Part shown: piece by piece, positions 43,494 through 51,906 of the stretch | How the letters are laid out: each line of letters begins with the position of its first letter | Numbering within the stretch: the stretch's first letter is position 1 | Assembly: GCA_044225795.1 (NCBI GenBank) | Contig: JBGAIF010000001.1 | Coordinates: forward strand, 434,001-498,000 | Direction of reading: 5' to 3' | Source of the DNA: Nemorincola sp044225795 | Lineage (GTDB): Bacteria; Bacteroidota; Bacteroidia; Chitinophagales; Chitinophagaceae | DNA length: 64,000 nt | The notes under the pieces: model-generated | Databases searched by the model: none | The model's input: only the letters and a program-made list of their open reading frames with translations | Told to the model about the DNA's origin: nothing | Program-made: the position numbers and the translations under genes

Positions 43494-44336
43494 ATGAGTA
43501 CAGTAACAATATCTGCAGCAGAAGTGAATAAGCTGCGCCAGATGACAGGTGCCGGAATGATGGATTGCCGCAAGGCCTTGATCGAAAGCAATGGTGACTT
43601 CGAAAGTGCTATCGACTATCTCCGTAAGAAAGGCCAGAAGGTAGCTGCTAACCGTAGCGACCGCGAAGCTAAGGAAGGTGTGGTAGTGGCTAAGGCTTCT
43701 GCTGACAACGCTTATGGCGTTGTGGTTAACCTCAGCTCCGAGACCGACTTCGTTGCAAAGAACGAAGAGTTCATCGCTTTCACGCAGCAACTTGCTGACA
43801 TTGCTATCTCTACTAAGGCTGCTTCTATCGATGATCTGAAGGCTGCTAAGATGGACAATGCCACAGTAGGCGAAAGGCTGCTGGAAATGGTTGCCAAGAT
43901 CGGTGAGAAGATCGACATCACACGTTTCGAGCAGGTAACTGCCACTACTGTGGTTCCTTACATCCACTCAGGCTACCGTATCGGTGTACTGGTAGGTATG
44001 AACCAGGCCGCTAACGAAACTGTTATTGCTGCAGGTAAAGATGTAGCTATGCAGATCGCCGCTATGAATCCGCTGGCTGTTGATGCTGACAGCGTTTCTG
44101 CTGAAACTATAGCTCGCGAAAAAGCGATCGCTGTTGAGCAGGTGGTAGCTGAAGGTAAGGCTCCCGACATGGCCGAGAAGATCGCTGCCGGCAAGCTGAA
44201 CAAGTTCTTCAAAGAAAATACTCTGTTGCCACAGGCATTCGTAAAAGACAACAGCAAAACTGTTGGCGAATATCTTGGTTCTGTAGCTAAGGGCCTTACT
44301 GTTACGTCTTTCGTACGTATCGCTGTAGGAGCATAA
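43494..44336 (+). CDS. tsf: Elongation factor Ts
   Basis: EF-Ts exchanges GDP for GTP on EF-Tu. The 280-residue protein has the N-terminal UBA-like TISAAEVNKLRQMTGAGMMDCRKALIESNGD, the core VNLSSETDFVAKNEEF (TDFV contacts EF-Tu), VVPYIHSGYRIGVLVGMN and the C-terminal LLPQAFVKDNSKTVGEYL. It follows rpsB as in most bacteria and is followed by a terminator. Confidence 0.98.
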   Translation: MSTVTISAAEVNKLRQMTGAGMMDCRKALIESNGDFESAIDYLRKKGQKVAANRSDREAKEGVVVAKASADNAYGVVVNLSSETDFVAKNEEFIAFTQQLADIAISTKAASIDDLKAAKMDNATVGERLLEMVAKIGEKIDITRFEQVTATTVVPYIHSGYRIGVLVGMNQAANETVIAAGKDVAMQIAAMNPLAVDADSVSAETIAREKAIAVEQVVAEGKAPDMAEKIAAGKLNKFFKENTLLPQAFVKDNSKTVGEYLGSVAKGLTVTSFVRIAVGA

Positions 44337-44357
44337 TTCAGTAAACAATAATTTCAG

Positions 44358-44392
44358 GAACGCCGGCAATATGCCGGCGTTTCTGTTTTTCT
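44358..44392 (+). terminator. Intrinsic terminator after tsf
   Basis: About 11-bp stem around ACGCCGGCA/TGCCGGCGT (44358-44368, 44372-44383), 3-nt loop, then CTGTTTTT. Confidence 0.75.
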
Positions 44393-44507
44393 GATGTCGC
44401 GGTAAGGCCCTCAAACCATCAACCATTTTTTGTCATTCTGAGCTTGAGTTTATATTCAGCATTAGTCAAACTAACTCATCAGGCCGGCTCTCTACATGCA
44501 CACCAGA

Positions 44508-44536
44508 TTGCACATATAACATAAACCCTACCTTTG
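44508..44536 (+). promoter_or_regulatory. -33/-7 promoter (TTG-N18-TACCTTTG) for a 42-aa ORF, probably leaderless
   Basis: TTG at 44508-44510 and TACCTTTG at 44529-44536 with an 18-nt spacer are close to consensus. Four bases later comes the ATG of a short ORF at 44541. Confidence 0.6.
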
Positions 44537-44540
44537 CATC

Positions 44541-44669
44541 ATGCCGGTCCTCGCAAAGCGTTACAGACCCTTAGTTGCTGCAGCACTGTTCTGTACCTGC
44601 ATTGTTATACTATACCTTGCCCTTCATCGTGCGGAGGGTATCGAACCATGGAAGGGGAAACTGCCATAA
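44541..44669 (+). CDS. Predicted 42-aa single-pass membrane protein
   Basis: The ORF encodes a basic N-terminus (MPVLAKRYRP), one hydrophobic helix (LVAAALFCTCIVILYLALH, about 11-29) and a short polar end (RAEGIEPWKGKLP). The positive-inside rule predicts the N-terminus in the cytoplasm. Support is a near-consensus promoter 4 nt upstream and a membrane helix; there is no homology evidence. It lies alone between tsf and the DUF3857 pair. It may be a small membrane regulator or not expressed. Confidence 0.5.
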   Translation: MPVLAKRYRPLVAAALFCTCIVILYLALHRAEGIEPWKGKLP

Positions 44670-45038
44670 TATCTGGCTCGGTTTTTGCTGCAAATAAGTG
44701 CTGTCATTTCCCGGCGAATATCCAAACATATAAGGTGATTTTAGTACGAGACATTTTGCGCAGTGTGCAATTATTTGAGCAAAAGTGTGCAACTTTTGAG
44801 CAATATTTATCCGGTCACTTGCTCATATGTGTTTTGATTATCAACACTTTACGTTATTTTCTGCACAAAGATGCAGTGAAAAGAAAATGAGCAAGGCAAT
44901 ACAATGCAATAATTTTTAATTCATAGAGGCCGCACTAATTAAACCCTGTATTATCACCTCATTAATGCGCTACCCAAATAAAGTATTTATGAGTATATTT
45001 AACTCCCCGATTTATCTTTAAGAACCAATTATTTAGAA
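44670..45038 (+). promoter_or_regulatory. Intergenic region (369 nt) with TGAGCAA repeats upstream of the DUF3857 pair
   Basis: Two imperfect copies of an AGTGTGCAA...TTTGAGCAA unit lie 22 nt apart (44762-44782 and 44784-44803), followed by an inverted TTGCTCA at 44819-44825. Direct and inverted TGAGCAA at helical-turn spacing look like an operator. TATCTTTA near 45013-45020 is a weak -7 box for the gene at 45039. Nothing else is recognised. Confidence 0.4.
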
Positions 45039-47012
45039 ATGATCAACTTTACTGAACATAGTCGGTTGAGCAAAGGTTTTGGCCTGTTGGTGGCCGGCTT
45101 GCTCTTCACAGGTGCGGCTCAGGCTCATTTGTCGCTCGACCGCCAGAAGTATGACAGCATTGCCGCCAGGTACAAGAACGAAAATGCGGTATATACCAAT
45201 GTTACTGAGCGCCTCGTCATCACCGAAGAAGGTGGCAGCCTCTCCGCAAATACCTATGTGACCATGGAGAAGCTGCTCATCAGCGACCTGGCCCCCGGCA
45301 ATTACAATACAGACTATTTCGCCTACGATGACTTCAACAGCATATCAGACATATCTGCTGTAGCCAAAAACCCCACTGATCGCGACTACAAAAGTATGAA
45401 GTGTTTCAACTTCGGCGAGGGCGGCATTGGCGACCAGGTATTCTATAGCGATGTGCGCATAGTAGAGGTTTACTACACGGGGTTGAAGAAGAATTCACGC
45501 ACGGAGACACGTTACACGCTGGAGAACTCAGATCTGCACATCATCAATCCATGCTTCATGCAACAGGAGATCCCTGTGCTGAATGCAACCTATGAGGTGG
45601 TAGCTCCATCGTACGTCAACATCAACTTTGTGCTGAAGAATATGGACAATGTGAAGCTGAAGCAGGAAAAGGAAACGCGTGGCGCCAATACAGTTTATAC
45701 GTTCACCGCTACCAACCTGCAACCAACAAAGCGCTATAGCCATGTACCATCTATGATGTACTACGGCTTTCCGCATATCATTCCCTACATCACATCGTAC
45801 CGCCTCACGGGCTCCAACAAAGATTCGCTGGTACTGAGCACTCCTGCCGACCTTTACAAATATAAATCGCTGTTTGTGCGCAACCTGAACCTGAAAACGG
45901 ATACAGGCATTGCCAATACAGTAGCTCACCTCACCGCGGATGCGAAAACGCAACGTGAGAAGGCGGCAACCATCTACAATTGGGTGCAGAAGAACATTCA
46001 CTACGTAGCATTCGAAAAAGGGCTGGAAGGTTTTGTACCACGCCCGGCTGACACCGTTTACAAGCGCAAGTATGGCGACTGTAAGGACATGACGAGCATA
46101 CTGGTGGCTATGTACCGCAAGGCGGGCCTTGACGCGCACTATGCGTGGATAGGCACTAACATAAAACCCTATACCTACGAAGAAACGCCAACGCCTGCGG
46201 TAAGTAACCACATGATCTGCGCGCTGAAGCTGAACGGTGAATGGATATTTGCAGACGGCACACATGCCACACTGCCCTTCGGAATGAACAGGGACGACAT
46301 ACAGGGCAAGCAGGCATTTATAGCCATAGACGCTGACAATTACAAGATAGTGCCAATACCCGTTGTAGCTGCCGGCAACAACGTGACTATAGACAGCACA
46401 CACATCAGTATAGCCGATTATGCGGTGACAGGTAAATTAAGAACCGACCATATGGGCTATACGGCCTGGAACGATCGCCTGAGGATGATGTACATCAAAG
46501 GAGAGGACAGGGACAAGATGATGAGAAAGGTGGCAGGACGCGGCTCAGATAAATTCCTGCTGAACTCATACAACATAAGCTACAGCGATGATGAGAGCAA
46601 GGACATGCACATCACCGGCGATTTTAACGTGGATGGGTATGTGACGCGATCCGGCAAGAACTGTTTTGTGAATATGAATCTGTTGCGCACATTTGAGGAC
46701 AACCGTATCAACGAGGCAGACCGCAAGGTACCTTACTTCTACGACTACCTCACACGCACCAAGGAAGTGGTGATACTGGATATTCCGAAAGGCAGCAAGG
46801 TGACCTATCTGCCAAAGGACGCGCAAGGTGGTATTGATGGCCTGTGGAAGTATAAGATATCGTACAAGGCCGACAAGGAGCATGTGATACTTATTAAAGA
46901 GTATGAACTGAATACCCTTGCCGTAAAGGAAAAGCAATTTGCCGACAACAATAAGATGGTTGACGACCTGCGAAAACTGTATAAAGAAACAGTAGTGTTA
47001 ACCACCAAATAA
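45039..47012 (+). CDS. DUF3857/transglutaminase-like secreted protein, catalytic residues intact
   Basis: The 657-residue protein has a signal peptide (ends AAQA), a DUF3857 beta domain (about 40-270) and a transglutaminase-like domain with a complete triad: Cys348 in KYGDCKDMTS, His391 in VSNHMICALKLNGEWIFADGT and Asp406 in the same stretch. A C-terminal beta domain follows (DUF2569-like position). The family is abundant in Bacteroidota and is thought periplasmic, acting as peptidase or amide-transferring enzyme; substrates are unknown. It is followed after 10 nt by a paralogue with lost triad. Confidence 0.9.
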   Translation: MINFTEHSRLSKGFGLLVAGLLFTGAAQAHLSLDRQKYDSIAARYKNENAVYTNVTERLVITEEGGSLSANTYVTMEKLLISDLAPGNYNTDYFAYDDFNSISDISAVAKNPTDRDYKSMKCFNFGEGGIGDQVFYSDVRIVEVYYTGLKKNSRTETRYTLENSDLHIINPCFMQQEIPVLNATYEVVAPSYVNINFVLKNMDNVKLKQEKETRGANTVYTFTATNLQPTKRYSHVPSMMYYGFPHIIPYITSYRLTGSNKDSLVLSTPADLYKYKSLFVRNLNLKTDTGIANTVAHLTADAKTQREKAATIYNWVQKNIHYVAFEKGLEGFVPRPADTVYKRKYGDCKDMTSILVAMYRKAGLDAHYAWIGTNIKPYTYEETPTPAVSNHMICALKLNGEWIFADGTHATLPFGMNRDDIQGKQAFIAIDADNYKIVPIPVVAAGNNVTIDSTHISIADYAVTGKLRTDHMGYTAWNDRLRMMYIKGEDRDKMMRKVAGRGSDKFLLNSYNISYSDDESKDMHITGDFNVDGYVTRSGKNCFVNMNLLRTFEDNRINEADRKVPYFYDYLTRTKEVVILDIPKGSKVTYLPKDAQGGIDGLWKYKISYKADKEHVILIKEYELNTLAVKEKQFADNNKMVDDLRKLYKETVVLTTK

Positions 47013-47022
47013 TTTCTGACTG

Positions 47023-49029
47023 ATGAAAAAACTGATCGCATCTGCCATATTATTATCTGCCGCTGTCAGCACTGCTGTGGCGCAGAAGAAACACACCTCA
47101 CTGGCTGCCGTTGACCAGGAATGGGATCCCACCCCTGTGGTACACCCGGCACCACCTGAGTATAAGAATGATCCCGCATTCTTTGTCGTGAATGACCTTT
47201 CGCTCGACTACCGCTACGAAGGAAGAACCGTGAACCAGTATTCACAACAGCACGTGATCATTAAAGTGCTCGACAACCGCGGCATAGAATCATTCAACAA
47301 AATTGCGATACCCGTAGATCATAATACAAGGGTGCCGCTCATCAAGGCGCGCACCATCCTGCCATCCGGCAAGGTGTTGGATATAGCCAAGGACATGATT
47401 AAGGTGACCAAGGATGAAACAGGGCGATACAGCATCATTATTGCAATGGAGGGCGTGGAGCGCAATGCCGAGGTTGAATTGCTCGTGAAAGAGATACATC
47501 CGGGCAGCCTGTTTGGCTCTGTACCTTTCCAGAATGAGATCCCGACGCTGAGCAGCACGTTTACATTGTCCAGCCCCGAGGATATGCAGTTTGAGGAGAA
47601 GAGCTACAACAACCTGCCTGCTGCTACCATGCAGATGGTGAAGAACAGGCGTGTACTGACAGTTGCTGCCGCTAATATTCCGGCGCTTCATCACGAGCCG
47701 CTCAGTTATTACAGCCGCAATGCTATGAGAGCGGAATACCGCATCGTCAATTTCATTGATAAGAACGACAACGACACAAAGAAGCTCTATACCTGGAATG
47801 ATTTCGGCAGGATGCTGTTCAACAAGCACTGCAAGATCACCGAGAAGGAAAGAGCTGCCGTGAATAAGTACTTGTCAGAACTTGGTGTGATCACTAATGG
47901 AAAAGAACTTGCCAATATCAAAAAGATAGAAAGCGGCATCAAGAGCGGCATTACCCTATACGCGTTCACAGATGGGCAGAATGCGGAAAGGCTGGATACG
48001 ATCATCAATAAAAGAACGGCCTCCGCTGCCGGCTATGTGAAACTATTCTATGCCTGCTTTGTTCAGGCCGGGGTGAAAGCCGAGTTGGGTATGGCTATGG
48101 ACAGAACAGAGCATACTTACGACGCCAGATTTGAGAACTGGGATAATATGGACCAGTATTTGTTCTACTTCCCGAATACAGACAAGTTCATGTCGCCTAC
48201 AGCCAGGTTCAGCCGTTATCCATTTGTTCCGGATGAGTTGCTGACCTCAAAAGGCGTATTCTGTATCATACCAGCTAACGGCATCACCATTGGCGGTCTC
48301 ACAGAAATAAAGACCATCAAGCCACTCGCCGCGAACGAGAGCCTGCAGAAGATGACCGCAAACGTCAGCTTCTCCGACAAGATGGACGCCATGGTAGATG
48401 TGTCTTACTCCTATACAGGCTACCCGGCTGCCGACCTCAGAACAGAACTTGCCCTTCAGCGCAAAGACAGGATAAAGGACTGGGTGACCAAGCTGCTGCC
48501 GCTGTCTGAAAAGCCGGAGGACATCAACAAATACACCATACTGAATGAAGGATTTGATAAGGACTATGATAATAAGCCTTTGGAAATATCTGCTTCACTC
48601 AATACGCCTCAGCTTGTGGAGACAGCAGGGCCCAAGCTCCTCTTCAAGCTGGGCGAAATGATGGGCAGCCGCGGCGAACTGTATGTTAAGAAAGATCGTG
48701 TGATGCCGGTAGATCTTGACTTCCCGCATACGCTCACCCGCTCTGTCACTATCAATCTGCCAAAGGGATACAAAGTGATGAACCCTGAAGCTTTGCTGGT
48801 AAATTCAGACTACCTGGACGCAAACATGAGGCCTGTGATCGGCTTTAAGACCGACTACACTATCATTCCCGACAAGAAGAATGGCGACAAGCTGCTCATC
48901 AATGTGAATGAGTATTACTCACAGATACATTTCCCGGTGAACGAATACGAGCAGTTCAGAAAGGTCTTTAACGCCGCCGCCGACTTCAACAAAGTGGTGC
49001 TGGTGCTCGAAAAGAAAAAAGGAGTATAA
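47023..49029 (+). CDS. DUF3857 protein with degenerate transglutaminase domain (likely pseudoenzyme)
   Basis: This 668-residue secreted protein (signal ends AVAQ) has the same layout as the preceding gene: DUF3857 domain (VNDLSLDYRYEGRTVNQYSQQ, ILPSGKVLDI, FQNEIPTLSSTFTL) then a transglutaminase-like fold. At the Cys position the sequence is KRTASAAGYVKLFYAC, with Ala336 replacing the nucleophile. The His segment reads NMDQYLFYFPNT and the Asp is also absent. It is probably a non-catalytic partner or binding protein for its active neighbour. A terminator follows. Confidence 0.87.
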   Translation: MKKLIASAILLSAAVSTAVAQKKHTSLAAVDQEWDPTPVVHPAPPEYKNDPAFFVVNDLSLDYRYEGRTVNQYSQQHVIIKVLDNRGIESFNKIAIPVDHNTRVPLIKARTILPSGKVLDIAKDMIKVTKDETGRYSIIIAMEGVERNAEVELLVKEIHPGSLFGSVPFQNEIPTLSSTFTLSSPEDMQFEEKSYNNLPAATMQMVKNRRVLTVAAANIPALHHEPLSYYSRNAMRAEYRIVNFIDKNDNDTKKLYTWNDFGRMLFNKHCKITEKERAAVNKYLSELGVITNGKELANIKKIESGIKSGITLYAFTDGQNAERLDTIINKRTASAAGYVKLFYACFVQAGVKAELGMAMDRTEHTYDARFENWDNMDQYLFYFPNTDKFMSPTARFSRYPFVPDELLTSKGVFCIIPANGITIGGLTEIKTIKPLAANESLQKMTANVSFSDKMDAMVDVSYSYTGYPAADLRTELALQRKDRIKDWVTKLLPLSEKPEDINKYTILNEGFDKDYDNKPLEISASLNTPQLVETAGPKLLFKLGEMMGSRGELYVKKDRVMPVDLDFPHTLTRSVTINLPKGYKVMNPEALLVNSDYLDANMRPVIGFKTDYTIIPDKKNGDKLLINVNEYYSQIHFPVNEYEQFRKVFNAAADFNKVVLVLEKKKGV

Positions 49030-49032
49030 CAA

Positions 49033-49066
49033 AATAAAGAACCCCGCAATTGCGGGGTTCTTCTTT
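49033..49066. terminator. Bidirectional terminator after the DUF3857 pair
   Basis: GAACCCCGCAA/TTGCGGGGTTC is a perfect 22-nt palindrome (49039-49060) with AATAAA before and TTCTTTAT after. Its left 15 bases (AATAAAGAACCCCGC) are identical to those of the terminator at 1345. Confidence 0.85.
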
Positions 49067-49088
49067 ATAACAAATGTCACTATGAAAC

Positions 49089-49880
49089 TTAGAAGCCGTC
49101 ACCATCTATCAGGTTACCGAGCCCACCCAGTATGCTGCCCTCCTCCTTGCGTTTAAATGTGCCGTAACTCAGTATGCGGCTGGCCAGTCGGCTGATGGGC
49201 AATGTCTGTATCCACACGGTGCCGGGACCGCGTAGCGTTGCATAGAACACACCTTCACCACCAAAGAGCGTATTCTTGATACCTCCCACGAACTGGATGT
49301 CGTAGTCTATATTACTGGTAAAACCTACGATACAGCCGGTATCTATTTTCATCAGTTCTCCGGGCACCAGGTCGCGCTGCATAACGTGCCCGCCTGCGTG
49401 TACAAATGCATATCCGTCACCTTCCAGCTTCTCCATAATGAAACCTTCACCACCAAACAGTCCCGCACCCATTTTCTTCTGGAACTCAATACCAATGGAC
49501 ACGCCCTTGGCCGCACAGAGAAAAGCATCTTTCTGGCAGATCACCTTGCCTCCTAATTGCTGCAGGTCCAGCGGTATGATCTTACCGGGGTATGGAGACG
49601 CGAATGACACTCTTTTCTTGCCCTGCCCCACATTGGTATATGCCGTTACAAAAAGGTTCTCACCTACCAACAGCCGCTTCCCCGCGGAGAACAGTTTATT
49701 GAGCAGGCTGCTTTGCTGCTGGCTGCCGTCACCAAAGATGGTCTCCATCTGTATGCCGTCATCCATCATCATAAAGCTTCCGGGTTCGGCTATCGCTGTC
49801 TCTGTAGGATCGAGCTCTATTTCCACATACTGCATTTCCTCTCCATAGACCTTGTAATCTATTTCATGATTGTTACGCAT
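49089..49880 (-). CDS. TIGR00266/AIM24 family protein
   Basis: The 263-residue protein is a beta-rich TIGR00266 member: IAEPGSFMMMDDGIQM, LFVTAYTNVGQGKKRVSFASPYPGKIIPLDLQQLGGKVICQKDAFL, GEGFIMEKLEGDGYAFVHAGGHV, IDTGCIVGFTSNIDYDIQFVGGIKNTLFGGEG. It forms a trimeric-looking pseudo-beta-helix in known structures and has no known activity; AIM24 affects mitochondrial inner-membrane organisation. It is a single gene convergent with the DUF3857 pair and downstream of the sigma-factor operon. Confidence 0.9.
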   Translation of the reverse strand: MRNNHEIDYKVYGEEMQYVEIELDPTETAIAEPGSFMMMDDGIQMETIFGDGSQQQSSLLNKLFSAGKRLLVGENLFVTAYTNVGQGKKRVSFASPYPGKIIPLDLQQLGGKVICQKDAFLCAAKGVSIGIEFQKKMGAGLFGGEGFIMEKLEGDGYAFVHAGGHVMQRDLVPGELMKIDTGCIVGFTSNIDYDIQFVGGIKNTLFGGEGVFYATLRGPGTVWIQTLPISRLASRILSYGTFKRKEEGSILGGLGNLIDGDGF

Positions 49881-49948
49881 GGTTATTATTTTTTGTAAAC
49901 CTACATGAAAAAGTGATGCTACAGGAAGCTACTCAAAGAAATAATTCG

Positions 49949-51136
49949 TTAAAAAACCTTTACCGTAAAGCCCGGGAAGAATTGTTTGAAATTGTTGGTG
50001 GCTATTACCTCCGGCGATATGGTGAACTTAGGCCTTATCTGCAGGTTGGTGAATACTTTCATGGTAGTGCCTTTAAAGTAACCGCCATTATTCACCGCGA
50101 GGTAGCCCACCCCAAACGATGCCTCCGGGCCGAGCCAGGTCTCGGCATTAGTCCCATAGACACTGCCCACGCAGGCATTGATGAACCAGTTGTCGCTCAC
50201 TGTATATTCTCCCTTTATGTTCTTACCAAAGAAGAAGTAAGGGGCTACACTCAGCCTGACAAAATCCCGGTCCTGCGTATTATTCCTGTTACCAACACGG
50301 TTGTTCCACCTGAAGCCTGCCTCAGCCATTGTTGCCAGGGTGTTTCTTACCAGGCCCGCGCCCATATAGACATCCAAATCAAATTTGCGTTTAGGATGCC
50401 TATAAGAAATGTTGTCAGATGTCATCAGTGTTTTCTTATACACCCTGATGTTCTTACCCGTCATGTAGGGGTTGTACAATATGGATATAGGATGACTGTA
50501 GATCATTTTCTCAGTTCCTTTGTTCCGGGAGCGGTTTTCCAGAGTATCAATAATTCCGCGAAGCGCATGGTCTGCAATCACTTTATCTACATCATAGTAA
50601 TTATCGAGCAGGAAGGTGGCCTGTATAGAATAGGGTATCATACAAGGATTCTTTTTGTTGCCGAGCCCCGGTTTGAACTTTTGGATGACGAGGCGTACGG
50701 TGTCCTGTTCAAACTTGAGCCGCGATATGTCGCCATTATTGTTCAGAAACATATTGCCATCAGGCCGGTATCTCTTAACCCTTATCTTTTTGAATCCGTA
50801 TTCTGTGTTCATAGCATAATCTATGCGCATGTTGCCGGTAGGATCGCTGCGCAGGGAGTCTTTGTAAAAGGTTATGTCTTTCTGAAAGCGCTCCAGCAGG
50901 GAGTCCATATTGTGAAAGTCCTTGTAATCATTCAGGTCGCTGAGCTCCAGTATCAGTCGCCCCTCCTTCAGCACAACAAAATCGCGTATGTTGATGAGGC
51001 CTTCATAAGCATTAAAGGTCTGTTCAGCCTTGCTGCGGCTGCGGTATTTGGCCTGCGCCGACACATAGTCACTCTGAGCCAAAAGATGCCCTGTCGCGCT
51101 TGCAATAGCAAGCACTGTAAAAAGAATTTTTTTCAT
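49949..51136 (-). CDS. Secreted protein with C-terminal beta-barrel-like region, in an ECF sigma operon
   Basis: I do not recognise this family. The 395-residue protein has a signal peptide (ends HLLAQ), an N-terminal helical/mixed half with EGLINIRDFVVLKEGRLILELSDLNDYKDF, and a C-terminal half of alternating strands (DLDVYMGAGLVRNTLATMAEAGFRW, DFVRLSVAPYFFFGK, LGPEASFGVGYL) that ends FFPGFTVKVF, like an outer-membrane barrel. It starts 5 nt after the anti-sigma gene stop, so it is probably part of the same transcript and a possible signal sensor or target. Confidence 0.7.
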   Translation of the reverse strand: MKKILFTVLAIASATGHLLAQSDYVSAQAKYRSRSKAEQTFNAYEGLINIRDFVVLKEGRLILELSDLNDYKDFHNMDSLLERFQKDITFYKDSLRSDPTGNMRIDYAMNTEYGFKKIRVKRYRPDGNMFLNNNGDISRLKFEQDTVRLVIQKFKPGLGNKKNPCMIPYSIQATFLLDNYYDVDKVIADHALRGIIDTLENRSRNKGTEKMIYSHPISILYNPYMTGKNIRVYKKTLMTSDNISYRHPKRKFDLDVYMGAGLVRNTLATMAEAGFRWNNRVGNRNNTQDRDFVRLSVAPYFFFGKNIKGEYTVSDNWFINACVGSVYGTNAETWLGPEASFGVGYLAVNNGGYFKGTTMKVFTNLQIRPKFTISPEVIATNNFKQFFPGFTVKVF

Positions 51137-51141
51137 TTTTA

Positions 51142-51906
51142 TCAGTTTTGTGCGTTAAATATGTTCTTCAGGAAAAGCGGTGATGAAGTATTGTCATTAC
51201 TTACGGCTTCTTTCTCAGGATCCAAAAAAGATGCCCTTGAACGGAACACCATACGTGTACCTTTGCGTATCTCTTTTATCTCTTCGGCCTGGCGTACGGC
51301 ATCATTCAGATGCGACACAGGCAAGGCGCTGACATCAACAGGCAGGGTATTTATGGCAGTTGCCGTGCCTGAGCTATGTGGTATTCTGCCCTCCATTTCA
51401 TTTATGTGTACTATTTTCATGGCTATCGGTTCCTGTACGTGTGGTGTCACTGCTTCCACACTTATCTGTCGTGGCACTTCAACTGTGACAACAACTGGCC
51501 TTTGCACCTCCTCCTTTATCGCTACAGGTATTGCCCTGTCTATTTGTTTTGTTGCAGCAACGTGTTTTACGAGTTTATGGGCAGGCAGCACTATTGTCGG
51601 TATTACATCTTGTTTTTTCTCTGCCTGATGAGCATCCGCTACGGGCGCATGAACATCCGTCTTCTGCTTTACGACAACAACATTTTCCTTACCTGTGTTC
51701 CTGTAGCCCATCCATATTCCAGCCAACAACAGCAGCACCGCGGCAGCACTCCAGTAAAGATATAGGTGCCGCCTGTGCGGCTTTTTGTCAAGCCTCGCCT
51801 GCAGCTTATCCCAGGCATCTTCTTTACCAAATACGATACCGCTTGAAAGCGTATCTACAGATGCTATCTTCTCTCTTATCTGAATATCCCCGTTATTATT
51901 TTTCAT
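51142..51906 (-). CDS. Putative membrane anti-sigma factor
   Basis: The 254-residue protein has an N-terminal cytoplasmic part (IASVDTLSSGIVFGKEDAWDKLQARLD), one membrane helix (about 50-67, LYWSAAAVLLLLAGIWMG) and a long periplasmic part rich in Val, Pro and His. This is the shape of single-pass anti-sigma factors. Its ATG overlaps the end of the sigma gene by 11 nt. No conserved zinc (ZAS) motif is seen, so the assignment rests on topology and position. Confidence 0.7.
   Translation of the reverse strand: MKNNNGDIQIREKIASVDTLSSGIVFGKEDAWDKLQARLDKKPHRRHLYLYWSAAAVLLLLAGIWMGYRNTGKENVVVVKQKTDVHAPVADAHQAEKKQDVIPTIVLPAHKLVKHVAATKQIDRAIPVAIKEEVQRPVVVTVEVPRQISVEAVTPHVQEPIAMKIVHINEMEGRIPHSSGTATAINTLPVDVSALPVSHLNDAVRQAEEIKEIRKGTRMVFRSRASFLDPEKEAVSNDNTSSPLFLKNIFNAQN

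Noticed and set aside
44534..44890. 118-codon frame between tsf and the DUF3857 gene
   Set aside because: It overlaps the better supported 42-aa ORF in another frame, has no homologous look, and covers the TGAGCAA repeats.
45528..46403. 291-codon minus-strand frame within the first DUF3857 gene
   Set aside because: Antisense to a gene with a signal peptide and an intact catalytic triad.
49913..51628. 571-codon open frame on the plus strand
   Set aside because: It runs antisense across two genes that have clear signal peptide or membrane features and an operon arrangement; it has no recognisable domains and is a frame shadow.
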